From: Sphingomonas caeni
GTDB taxonomy: Bacteria > Pseudomonadota > Alphaproteobacteria > Sphingomonadales > Sphingomonadaceae
Length of the DNA: 64,000 nucleotides
NCBI RefSeq assembly: GCF_026013415.1
Contig: NZ_JAPDOK010000001.1
Span: 124,001 to 188,000 of the forward strand
Reading direction: 5' to 3'
Below the pieces are notes generated by a model. The model was not told where the DNA came from. It saw only the letters and a program-made list of their open reading frames with translations, and did no database searches. A program made the position numbers and the translations under genes. This document shows, one piece after another, positions 19,708 through 26,949 of the stretch. How positions within the stretch are numbered: position 1 is the first letter of the stretch; each line of letters opens with the position of its first letter.

Positions 19708-19873
19708 CTTGCAATGTAGGATTTCGCCTGCTTGGCTATTCGTGCCCGGTCACTCCGGGCCGCTCTTTGACATCGCGAAACCCGCTCGCCGTGGCACCGC
19801 CATCTCCATCAACTGCACGATTTCCCCTCAGGCAAAGGTCACCAATGGACCGCATGTGCGGGACCTTTTCGCG
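19708..19873 (+). promoter_or_regulatory. Structured non-coding element, copy 1 (boxA-like core)
   Basis: This shares four blocks with 29956-30121 on the other strand. Block A (19708-19732) is cttgcaatgt, one variable base, then ggatttcgcctgct. Block B (19762-19779) is gctctttgacat, one variable base, then gcgaa. Block C (19835-19848) is aaggtcaccaatgg, and block D (19861-19867) is ggacctt. C and D pair as a hairpin, and gcccgg/ccgggc at 19744-19760 forms another. From A to D is 160 nt in both copies. Block B resembles the rrn antitermination boxA. The element ends 39 bp before the DUF3052 ATG, with aggagg between. It fills the 341-base gap after purL together with the palindrome. Confidence 0.75.
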
Positions 19874-19911
19874 GGCCCGCCACCCGCCTAGACTGCCCGC
19901 AGGAGGACCCC

Positions 19912-20319
19912 ATGCCTACAGGCTATTCCGGCACCCCGCTCGCCAAGAAGCTCGGCCTCGTCCCCGGCCTCCGCGTCTGGTTCCACGCCATGCCCGACAG
20001 CGTCCGCGCCGAAATCGACGCCGAGGGACTCAATGTCGCGGAGCAGGCGGCCGCCTCCGCCGGGCTGCAGGGCGCGCATATCTTCGTCACCGAGCGCGCC
20101 GAACTCGAACGGCACGTCGCCGCACTCCGAGACCTGATCGATCCGGCGGGATTCATCTGGGTCTCCTGGCCCAAGAAGGCATCCAAGGTCCCGACCGACA
20201 TCACCGAGGACACGATCCGCGAGGTCGCGCTGCCCACCGGGCTGGTCGATATCAAGGTCTGCGCGGTCGATTCGATCTGGTCGGGGCTGAAACTCGTCAT
20301 ACGTAAAGAGCACCGCTAG
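19912..20319 (+). CDS. DUF3052 family protein
   Basis: A 135-residue soluble protein. GYSGTPLAKKLGLVPGLRVWF at the start and FIWVSWPKKASKVPTDITEDTIREVALPTGLVDIKVCAVDSIWSGLKLV in the second half match the DUF3052 family, for which I know no established function. The start is supported by AGGAGG at about 19901-19906. It follows the conserved structured element directly and begins a tightly spaced run of five plus-strand genes ending at 23206. Confidence 0.85.
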   Translation: MPTGYSGTPLAKKLGLVPGLRVWFHAMPDSVRAEIDAEGLNVAEQAAASAGLQGAHIFVTERAELERHVAALRDLIDPAGFIWVSWPKKASKVPTDITEDTIREVALPTGLVDIKVCAVDSIWSGLKLVIRKEHR

Positions 20320-20353
20320 GCGAGGCGGGCACCGCAGCGTAAGGCCAATTCCC

Positions 20354-21028
20354 ATGGCGGTATCCGATTCCCTGCCCTGGAAGCCCTATCCCGAGCTTTC
20401 CGACGCCGAGCGGATCGCTCGGGCCAACACCTTTCTCGAATCGATGCGCACCCGTCGCAGCTGCCGCCATTTCGCCGACACGCCGGTTCCGCGCGAGGTG
20501 ATCGAGGCGGCGATCTTCGCGGCGGGCACCGCCCCCAGCGGCGCCAACCGTCAGCCCTGGCATTTCGCGGTCGTGTCCTCGCCCGAAGCCAAGGCCGCGA
20601 TCCGCGTCGCCGCCGAGGAGGAGGAGCGCAATTTCTATGCGGGCGTTGCCGGCGAGGCCTGGCTCGAGGCGGTGTCGCCGCTCGGCACCGGGCCCGACAA
20701 GCCCTTCCTCGAAACCGCCCCCTGGCTGATCGTCGCCTTCGCGCAGCGCAAGGGGGGGTTCGATGCCGCCGCCCGCGTGCAGAATTATCATGTGACCGAG
20801 AGCGTCGGCATCGCCTGCGGCCTGCTGCTCGCGTCGCTGCACCAGGCGGGCATTGCGACGCTCACCCACACGCCCCATCCGATGCGCTTCTTCAACCGGC
20901 TGTGCCGGCGCCCGGCGGAGGAAAAGCCGCTGATGATCATCGTCGCCGGCCATCCCGCCGCGGATGCCACGGTGCCCGCCTTCGCGCTCAAGAAGAAGCC
21001 GCTGGAGCAGATCGCTTCCTGGCTGTAA
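20354..21028 (+). CDS. Nitroreductase family flavoprotein
   Basis: A 224-residue FMN-dependent protein. The FMN-binding start RRSCRHFADTPVPREVIEAAI (about 34-54) and GTAPSGANRQPWHFAVV (57-73) are diagnostic, as is the final phosphate-contacting region before VAGHPAADA. Family members reduce nitroaromatics or quinones using NAD(P)H, or fragment flavin (BluB). Some traits, such as the N-terminal extension and GANRQPWHF, also occur in iodotyrosine-dehalogenase-like members. It is 34 bp after the DUF3052 gene. Confidence 0.9.
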   Translation: MAVSDSLPWKPYPELSDAERIARANTFLESMRTRRSCRHFADTPVPREVIEAAIFAAGTAPSGANRQPWHFAVVSSPEAKAAIRVAAEEEERNFYAGVAGEAWLEAVSPLGTGPDKPFLETAPWLIVAFAQRKGGFDAAARVQNYHVTESVGIACGLLLASLHQAGIATLTHTPHPMRFFNRLCRRPAEEKPLMIIVAGHPAADATVPAFALKKKPLEQIASWL

Positions 21029-21057
21029 CCTCCATGCAAAATCGGGGGGAGAGCATC

Positions 21058-21507
21058 ATGGCCGAATGGAGCACGGGTCGCCGCATCATGGTGGCAACCG
21101 CGATCGCGGGGACGCTCGATATCCTCTTCGCGATCTGCCTGACGCTCTACATGGGCAAGCGCAGCGTTGCCGCGATGCTGACCGGGGTCGCCAGCGGCCC
21201 TTTCCCCAATGCCAAGGATTGGGGGGATGCCGCGGCCGGCGCCGGCCTCGCAGTCCATTTCGCGCTGATGGCGATCATGGCAACGGGGTTCGTCCTCGCG
21301 GCGAACCGGATGCCCGCCCTCAAGCGCCAGCCCGTCGTCTGGGGCCTGCTCTACGGCGTCGCCACCTATGTGGTGATGAATCTGATCGTGGTGCCCTGGC
21401 GCTTCCCTACCGCCTGGCCGCCCTCCCCGCTGGGCATCGGCACCCAGCTTTTCGCGCATCTCATCCTGGTCGGCATTCCCATCGCACTGGTCGCCCGCAA
21501 GGGCTGA
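21058..21507 (+). CDS. Four-helix membrane protein (paralogue A)
   Basis: A 149-residue integral membrane protein with hydrophobic segments near 10-30, 60-80, 88-108 and 125-145. No family was recognised. It shares with the next gene the motifs TAxIAGTLDI near the N-terminus, SGPxP in the first loop, VHFAxMAxxA in helix 2 and LFAHxxLVGxPI in helix 4, showing a tandem duplication. The conserved His residues inside helices could bind a metal or haem. The start at 21058 has GGGGGAG seven bases upstream. Confidence 0.8.
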   Translation: MAEWSTGRRIMVATAIAGTLDILFAICLTLYMGKRSVAAMLTGVASGPFPNAKDWGDAAAGAGLAVHFALMAIMATGFVLAANRMPALKRQPVVWGLLYGVATYVVMNLIVVPWRFPTAWPPSPLGIGTQLFAHLILVGIPIALVARKG

Positions 21508-21518
21508 GGAGGATCGTC

Positions 21519-21962
21519 ATGAGCAGCACGTCGCAAAAGATCGTCACCGCCACGCTGATCGCGGGCACGCTCGATATCGCTATGGCGATCACCGAGACGC
21601 TGATGAAGGGCAAGGACCCGCTCGGCATGCTCGCGGGGATCGCCAGCGGGCCCATCCCGGGCGCGGGTACATGGGGCCTGGCCGGGAGCGCGATTGGCCT
21701 GCTCGTCCATTTCGCGATCATGGCGGTGATCGCCACGGTGTTCATCCTCGTGCGTGAACGCAGCGCATTGATCCGCAACCACACCTTGCTCGCCGCCGCG
21801 CTCTATGGCGTTGGCGTGTGGGCGGTGATGTATGGCGTGGTGCTCCACCAGCGCTTCGGCGTGCCCTTCCCCGCCGCCGACAGCTTCGCGATCGCCAAGC
21901 AGCTGTTCGCGCATGTCGTGCTCGTCGGCCTCCCGATCGGGTGGGTGGCGAAGCGCGGATGA
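21519..21962 (+). CDS. Four-helix membrane protein (paralogue B)
   Basis: A 147-residue integral membrane protein paralogous to the preceding gene, conserved over the whole length and with the same helix-2 and helix-4 histidines (VHFAIMA, LFAHVVLVGLPIGW). The ATG at 21519 follows GAGGAGG. The stop overlaps the DUF418 start by 4 bp (ATGA). Role unknown. Joint retention next to a DUF418 protein suggests a shared membrane function. Confidence 0.8.
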   Translation: MSSTSQKIVTATLIAGTLDIAMAITETLMKGKDPLGMLAGIASGPIPGAGTWGLAGSAIGLLVHFAIMAVIATVFILVRERSALIRNHTLLAAALYGVGVWAVMYGVVLHQRFGVPFPAADSFAIAKQLFAHVVLVGLPIGWVAKRG

Positions 21963-23206
21963 GCGAAGCCCCGGCGCGCCTCCAAACGCTGGACACGGTC
22001 CGCGGGGTGGCGGTGATGGGCATATTGCTGCTCAACATTGTCGCCTTCGGCCTGCCCGAGGCAGCCTATTTCAACCCGCGCGCCTATGGCGGGGCGGAGG
22101 GCTGGGACCTCGCCGCCTATCTCGCCAATTTCGTGCTGTTCGACGGCAAGATGCGCGGGCTCTTCTCCTTCCTGTTCGGCGCGTCGATGCTGCTGGTGAT
22201 CGAGGGCGCCGAGGCCAAGGGTGAGAGCCCGGCCTCGGTCCATTACCGCCGGATGGGGTGGCTGCTCGTGTTCGGCCTCGCGCATCTCTGGCTGGTCTGG
22301 TTCGGCGACATCCTGGGCGGATACGCGCTGATTGGAATGGTCGCCTTCCTGCTGCGCAAGCTGCCGGTGCGGCGGATGGTGATCCTGGGCGCGATGCTCG
22401 TGGTGGTGCAGACCGTGCTCTTCACCTTGCTGCCGCTCGGCGTCCACTATCTCCAGTCGATCCCCGAGGGCGCGCCGGGCTATGCCGATGCGGTCAAGCA
22501 AATCGACGATTTCAACCGCAATTTCGGCATTCCCAGCGCTGCCGAGAATGCACGCCAGCTCGCGCTCTTCCGCGGCGGCTATGCCGGGATCGTCGCCGAC
22601 CGCTTCGCACACAACCAGCTGGGGCCGCTGCCGATGGCCCTGCTCTACGGCAGCGAGACGATCGCCTATATGCTGTTCGGCATGGCGGCGCTGCGCAGCG
22701 GCATGCTGCGCGGCGAATGGCCGCGAGCGCGGCTGCGGCGCTTCGCCTGGATCGGCTTCGGGATCGGCGTGCCCGCCTATGCCGCGATCGCCGCCTGGCT
22801 GATCAACCGGGATTTCGCGCTGCTGCCCGTCATGACGGCCGTGTTCGTGCTCACCACCCCGGTGCGCCCGATCCTGTTCCTCGGCTGGGCCGCCCTGATC
22901 CTGCTGCTCGCGCGGCCCGGCGGGCTGCTGACCGAGCGGATCGCCGCGGCGGGCCGGATGGCCTTCACCAACTATCTGACCACCAGCCTGATCTGCACCA
23001 CGCTTTTCTACGGCTATGGCTTGGGCTGGTTCGGCACGCTGAGCCGCGCCGAACTCTATCTGGTCGTGCTCGCGGTGTGGGCGCTGATCCTGCTCTGGTC
23101 CAAGCCCTGGCTGGCCCGCTTCCGCTACGGCCCGTTCGAATGGGCCTGGCGCAGCCTCGCGCGGGGTGAGCCGCAGCCGATGAAGGGCGCCGCCGCTAGC
23201 GGCTGA
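21959..23206 (+). CDS. DUF418 domain multi-pass membrane protein
   Basis: A 415-residue protein with about ten hydrophobic segments. The N-terminal RLQTLDTVRGVAVMGILLLNIVAF and the C-terminal GRMAFTNYLTTSLICTTLFYGYGLGWFG are characteristic of the DUF418 family, related in topology to acyltransferase-3 membrane proteins. A soluble loop of about 60 residues lies near 155-215. Function is not established. The start is the ATG at 21959 overlapping the previous stop. Last gene of the five-gene run, overlapping the convergent gene by 11 bp. Confidence 0.88.
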   Translation: MSEAPARLQTLDTVRGVAVMGILLLNIVAFGLPEAAYFNPRAYGGAEGWDLAAYLANFVLFDGKMRGLFSFLFGASMLLVIEGAEAKGESPASVHYRRMGWLLVFGLAHLWLVWFGDILGGYALIGMVAFLLRKLPVRRMVILGAMLVVVQTVLFTLLPLGVHYLQSIPEGAPGYADAVKQIDDFNRNFGIPSAAENARQLALFRGGYAGIVADRFAHNQLGPLPMALLYGSETIAYMLFGMAALRSGMLRGEWPRARLRRFAWIGFGIGVPAYAAIAAWLINRDFALLPVMTAVFVLTTPVRPILFLGWAALILLLARPGGLLTERIAAAGRMAFTNYLTTSLICTTLFYGYGLGWFGTLSRAELYLVVLAVWALILLWSKPWLARFRYGPFEWAWRSLARGEPQPMKGAAASG

Positions 23207-23852
23207 GGCCGAGGTTGCGCGCGTAATCGCCCCGCGGGGTCACGCGAATCTCGGTCCCCGCATAATAGTCGTCGATCTCGGGCAGCGGCCTGCCCTGCGG
23301 CCCGCGCAGGCGGGGGCGCCAGCCATCGCCATCGGGGTGCAGCAGCGTGCACATGACATTGCCCGGATCGATATCGTCGAAGCCGAACAACCCATCGATC
23401 ACGCCGCGATCGGCCGCGGTCGGGTCGATGCCCGCGGGCAGATAGGCAGCCGATGCCCCGCCCTCGCCCGCGCAGACCGCGTTGCCGATCCGCCAGGCGG
23501 GGTTGACGGTCACGACGATGACATTGTCGCCGAGCTTCTGGATCAGGACTTCGTGGAACGGGCCCTGCTGCACCGCCTTGGGCCGGCGCGTGGCGACCCG
23601 TTCCCAGTCCTCAGGCATCGCATCGGGCCCGCCCCGGCGCCACTGGGTGATCGAAACCCGCCCGGTCTCGTCGCGCCAGACCAGCTGACGCGGCGTCCCG
23701 TCGGGCCCCGCAATGGCGAAGGGATCGGCGCCGTCGAGGCACCAATCCGCGTCGCCCTCGCCCGCCATGGCTTCGCTCAGCGCGGGCATCGATTCGGGAA
23801 CGGGGCAAATGGCGGGCGCGGCGAGCAGCGCGGAGAGGACCGTGGCGAACAT
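23196..23852 (-). CDS. Exported protein of unknown function
   Basis: A 218-residue protein with an N-terminal signal-like segment (MFATVLSALLAAPAICPVPES) and no transmembrane helices afterwards. The mature part is rich in Asp, Gly and Pro and has four or five cysteines, which could form disulfides in the periplasm. No family recognised. The 3' end overlaps the convergent DUF418 gene by 11 bp. Confidence 0.7.
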   Translation of the reverse strand: MFATVLSALLAAPAICPVPESMPALSEAMAGEGDADWCLDGADPFAIAGPDGTPRQLVWRDETGRVSITQWRRGGPDAMPEDWERVATRRPKAVQQGPFHEVLIQKLGDNVIVVTVNPAWRIGNAVCAGEGGASAAYLPAGIDPTAADRGVIDGLFGFDDIDPGNVMCTLLHPDGDGWRPRLRGPQGRPLPEIDDYYAGTEIRVTPRGDYARNLGLSR

Positions 23853-23921
23853 CGCCCAAGGCTATGCCGCGCCCCGGCGCTTGTCGAGCGCGGGCCAAGT
23901 TGCGAACGACACGCAATAGTC

Positions 23922-23940
23922 ATTGCGAATCACTCGCATT
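23922..23940. promoter_or_regulatory. Fur-box-like palindrome upstream of the bfd-like gene
   Basis: The 19 bases attgcgaatcactcgcatt form an imperfect palindrome (two mismatched pairs) of the gcgaat-n-attcgc type seen at Fur-regulated sites. The position, 35 bp before the ferredoxin ATG, suits repression by iron. Binding is inferred only. Confidence 0.5.
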
Positions 23941-23974
23941 AGCCCCATAGTCTTTTCACGAGAGCGAGGATTCG

Positions 23975-24145
23975 ATGGTCGTCTGCGTGTGTAATGCTAT
24001 CCGGGAACGCGATGTCCGCGCGGCTGCGCGCGAGGGCGCGACCAGCGCCTGCCAGGCGTACCGGGCGCTCGGGCTCCAGCCCAAATGCGGCCAGTGCGTC
24101 CCGTTCGCGCGGGAGATCATCAATTCCGAACGCGCAGCTGCCTGA
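23975..24145 (+). CDS. Bacterioferritin-associated ferredoxin-like [2Fe-2S] protein
   Basis: A 56-residue protein beginning MVVCVCNAIRERDVRAA. Cysteines C4, C6, C38 and C41 follow the BFD-like C-x-C...C-x2-C pattern that ligates a [2Fe-2S] cluster (CVCN, then KCGQC). In known systems Bfd reduces bacterioferritin iron for release. The immediate downstream neighbour is bacterioferritin, and a Fur-like palindrome lies upstream, which agrees with that role. The gene is complete and close to the usual length. Confidence 0.88.
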   Translation: MVVCVCNAIRERDVRAAAREGATSACQAYRALGLQPKCGQCVPFAREIINSERAAA

Positions 24146-24278
24146 GCGCGGCTTGCCCGCGCGCCGCGATTGAAGCGCGTTCTCAATTAGAAAAATGGCG
24201 GATTTCCGCCAGATTTTCGCTGTCCTGCACCTTCTTTCGCGTCTAGACTCGCGCGCCTAACCGATAGGGGTGAGCACG

Positions 24279-24764
24279 ATGAAGGGTGACGCCAAGGTCC
24301 TCGAATATCTCAACGAGGTGCTCCGCAACGAGCTGACCGCGATCAACCAATATTGGCTGCACTACCGCCTGTTCGATCATTGGGGCGTCAAGCGGCTCGC
24401 CGATTTCGAGCGCCACGAATCGATCGACGAGATGAAGCATGCCGACATGGTGTCGGAGCGCATCCTGTTTCTGGATGGGTTGCCCAACTTCCAGCTGCTC
24501 GGGCGGCTGCGGATCGGTGAGACCGTCGAGGAGGCGCTCAAGGCCGATCTCGCGCTCGAGATCGAGGCGATCGCGGTGCTCAAGGATGCGATCGAGCATA
24601 GCGAGCGCGTCCGCGACTATGTCAGCCGCGACCTGTTCCGCCGCATTCTCGACAGCGAGGAAGAGCATGTCGATTCACTGGAGACCCAGTTCGAGATGAT
24701 CGAACGGATGGGGATCGAGAATTACGTCCAGCTCAACAGCAAGCCCGCGGGCGAGGGCGAGTAG
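24279..24764 (+). CDS. bfr: Bacterioferritin
   Basis: A 161-residue haem-containing ferritin forming 24-subunit iron-storage shells. All key residues are at canonical positions: ferroxidase E18, Y25, E51, H54, E94, E127 and H130, and haem-ligand M52. The ATG at 24279 matches the family start (MKGDAKVLEYLNE); an upstream GTG at 24270 would add three residues. The AT-rich leader holds ttctcaattagaa (near 24178-24190), a short palindrome that might be an iron-regulator site. Paired with the bfd-like gene. Confidence 0.97.
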   Translation: MKGDAKVLEYLNEVLRNELTAINQYWLHYRLFDHWGVKRLADFERHESIDEMKHADMVSERILFLDGLPNFQLLGRLRIGETVEEALKADLALEIEAIAVLKDAIEHSERVRDYVSRDLFRRILDSEEEHVDSLETQFEMIERMGIENYVQLNSKPAGEGE

Positions 24765-24772
24765 GCAGCAGT

Positions 24773-25189
24773 TCAGCTCGCGCGGCGGCCGAACGCTGCC
24801 GGGCGGCGCGCCACCAGCGGATTGGCTTCGCGTTCGAGCAAGGTGAGCGTCGCCTCGAACAGCGGACGCAGCTCGACGACATGCTCCAGCGCCTTTTCGG
24901 GCGTGTTGTGCGTCTCGATGCAGTTGCGGGCGATCTGCTCGATCATCTCGGCAAGCTCGGCGAGCGGATCGGCGCCGAACTGGCGCGATTCGCCCTTGAG
25001 CGTGTGCGCGGGGATCACCATCGCGGTGGCGTTTTGCGCGCGCATCGCATCCTCGATCTGGGCGACCGACTTGACGCCGTCCTCGCGGAAATAGCCGAGG
25101 ATGCGTACGAAATTGGCACCGAGCTCCGCCCGGGCCTGCGAAAACGCACCCCAATTCACCAGCGAACCACCCGCGGCAGACACGTCCAT
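24773..25189 (-). CDS. HPt (histidine phosphotransfer) domain protein
   Basis: A 138-residue helical protein carrying the HPt signature PAHTLKGESRQFGA, with the phosphorylatable His62. Such proteins relay phosphate between hybrid kinases and response regulators; no partner is adjacent. The ATG at 25187-25189 is chosen over a GTG at 25205 because GGAG lies six bases upstream of the ATG. It ends eight bases after the convergent bfr stop. Confidence 0.88.
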   Translation of the reverse strand: MDVSAAGGSLVNWGAFSQARAELGANFVRILGYFREDGVKSVAQIEDAMRAQNATAMVIPAHTLKGESRQFGADPLAELAEMIEQIARNCIETHNTPEKALEHVVELRPLFEATLTLLEREANPLVARRPAAFGRRAS

Positions 25190-25259
25190 ACCCGACTCCG
25201 CACTCACTCAGTTGAGAACGTTCTTAATGCCGGTAAGTAAACACCAAGTTGATTTCGCG

Positions 25260-25469
25260 CTAAGGAACCACGCGGAAGCCGCGAGAATCGCTGGATTCAA
25301 ATGGGCTTATCTTCGCACCTGCAGCATCGGCGAGCTGAGTCAGTTCGCGCTCGGCCGCGGGATCGTCGGCGAGGATCTCGATCGGCTCGCCCGGATGCTC
25401 GCGCAACGCCTTGGCCAGCCGGATCGCCGGCCAGGGGCAGCGCATCCCGCGGGCATCGATGGCGATCAT
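25260..25469 (-). CDS. TusA/SirA-like sulfurtransferase domain protein
   Basis: A 69-residue protein with the TusA fold. The signature DARGMRCPWPAIRLAKAL contains the C-P-x-P motif with the sulfur-accepting Cys11, and GEPIEILADDPAAERELTQLADAAG follows. Members shuttle persulfide sulfur, for example in tRNA thiouridine synthesis. It overlaps der by 4 bp (ATGA) and ends the yfgM-like/bamB/der operon. Genuine TusA versus a YeeD/SirA-type relative cannot be separated by eye. Confidence 0.88.
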   Translation of the reverse strand: MIAIDARGMRCPWPAIRLAKALREHPGEPIEILADDPAAERELTQLADAAGAKISPFESSDSRGFRVVP

Positions 25470-26842
25470 CCGCTCTTGTCGGTATCGAACGGATTCTTGG
25501 GCGCGCGCATCGTGAAGCGCACCGGCACTGCGCCGAAATCGAACTCCCGGCGCAGGCTGTTGACCAGATAGCGGCGATAGCTCTCCGGCAGCAGATCGAC
25601 CCGCGTGCCGAACAGCACGAAGCTGGGCGGGCGCGACTTGATCTGGGTGACATAGCGCGGCTTGATTCGCTTGCCGCCGGGCGCGGGGGGCGGATTGGCT
25701 TCGAGCGCCCGCTCGAACCAGCGGTTGAGCTGTCCGGTCGAAACGCGGCGGCACCAGGCCTCTCGCGTTTCGAAGGCGACGCGGATCAGCGTGTCGAGCC
25801 CCTTGCCGGTCGCGCCCGAGATGGTGAGCAGGGGCACGCCGCGCGCCTGCGCCAGCCCCTCCTCGAGCGCGCCCTTCACGCCGTTGAACAGGCTCGACTG
25901 GTTCTCGGCCACGTCCCATTTGTTGAGCGCGATGACAAGCGCGCGGCCCTCCTGGAGCACCTTGTCGGCGATCTTGATGTCCTGAAGCTCGAGCCCCAGC
26001 GTCGAATCGAGCACCAGCACCACCACCTCGGCGAAATCGACCGCGTGAAGCGCATCGGCGACCGAGAGCTTCTCGAGCTTGTCCTGCACGCGCGCCTTCT
26101 TGCGCATGCCGGCGGTGTCGATCAGCCGGACTTTACGAAGTTTTCCGGTGGAGTCGGGCCATTCCCAGTCGATCGCGATCGAGTCGCGGGTGATCCCGGC
26201 CTCGGGCCCGGTGATCAGCCGGTCCTCGCCGAGCAGCTTGTTGACGAGGGTCGACTTGCCCGCATTGGGCCGCCCGACGATCGCGAGCTTGAGCGGGGCG
26301 TCCGGGTTCTCGGGATCCTCGTCCTCGACCTCTTCCTCCTCGTCGCGCTCGATGAACGGGCGCAGCGCCTCGAACAGGTCGACCAGCCCCTCGCCATGCT
26401 CCGCCGAGAAGGGGATCGGATCGCCGAAGCCCAACGCCATCGCCTCGATGATTCCGGTCTCGCCCGCCTTGCCCTCGGCCTTGTTCCCCATCAGCACGAC
26501 GGGCGCGTCGGCGCTGCGCAGCCAGCGGCCGATCTCCTCGTCGAGCGGGGTGATGCCGGCGCGCGCATCGATCACGAACAAGGCGACATCGGCCTCGCGC
26601 ACCGCCGCCTCGGTCTGCATGCGCATCCTTCCCGGAAGCGTCTTCGGATCCTCATCCTCGAAGCCCGCGGTATCGACGATGCGGAATTCGAGCCCGAGCA
26701 GCGTCGCCTCGCCCTCGCGCCGGTCGCGGGTCACGCCGGGGCGGTCATCGACCAGCGCCAGACGCTTGCCGACGAGCCGGTTGAACAATGTCGACTTGCC
26801 GACATTGGGCCGGCCGATGATGGCGACGGTGGGTAAGGGCAT
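25466..26842 (-). CDS. der: Ribosome biogenesis GTPase Der (EngA)
   Basis: A 458-residue double-GTPase with two G domains in tandem: first GRPNVGKST (about 9-17) with DRPGVTRD and NKAEG, then GRPNAGKST (about 190) with DTAGMRKKA and NKWD. A KH-like C-terminal domain follows. Der is essential for 50S subunit assembly. An acidic linker (RDEEEEVEDEDPENPD) joins the G domains, as is common. It lies between bamB and the TusA-like gene, an arrangement (bamB-der) also known in Gammaproteobacteria. Confidence 0.97.
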   Translation of the reverse strand: MPLPTVAIIGRPNVGKSTLFNRLVGKRLALVDDRPGVTRDRREGEATLLGLEFRIVDTAGFEDEDPKTLPGRMRMQTEAAVREADVALFVIDARAGITPLDEEIGRWLRSADAPVVLMGNKAEGKAGETGIIEAMALGFGDPIPFSAEHGEGLVDLFEALRPFIERDEEEEVEDEDPENPDAPLKLAIVGRPNAGKSTLVNKLLGEDRLITGPEAGITRDSIAIDWEWPDSTGKLRKVRLIDTAGMRKKARVQDKLEKLSVADALHAVDFAEVVVLVLDSTLGLELQDIKIADKVLQEGRALVIALNKWDVAENQSSLFNGVKGALEEGLAQARGVPLLTISGATGKGLDTLIRVAFETREAWCRRVSTGQLNRWFERALEANPPPAPGGKRIKPRYVTQIKSRPPSFVLFGTRVDLLPESYRRYLVNSLRREFDFGAVPVRFTMRAPKNPFDTDKSG

Positions 26843-26877
26843 TCGGGCTACCTAGAGGCAATGGGCCGGAAAAGCGA

Positions 26878-26903
26878 CAGCCGGGGCATTGCGGCCCCGG
26901 CTG
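26878..26903 (-). terminator. Terminator between bamB and der
   Basis: Perfect 10-bp arms cagccggggc and gccccggctg around attgcg, followed on the minus strand by tcgcttttcc. A second small hairpin (ctcctccc/gggaggag, 26924-26942) lies just before it. Together they would end or attenuate the bamB transcript before der. Confidence 0.75.
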
Positions 26904-26949
26904 CCCGGAATTGGCGATGTAAGCTCCTCCCGCGGGGAGGAGCCGGGGT

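Noticed and set aside
19762-19779. ttgaca in block B of the repeated element as a -35 promoter box
   Set aside because: No -10-like hexamer lies 16-18 bp downstream in either copy; the match to boxA is better.
23196-23206. Convergent overlap between the DUF418 gene and the exported-protein gene as a sign of error
   Set aside because: Short tail-to-tail overlaps are common and both frames have good homology or signal-peptide evidence.
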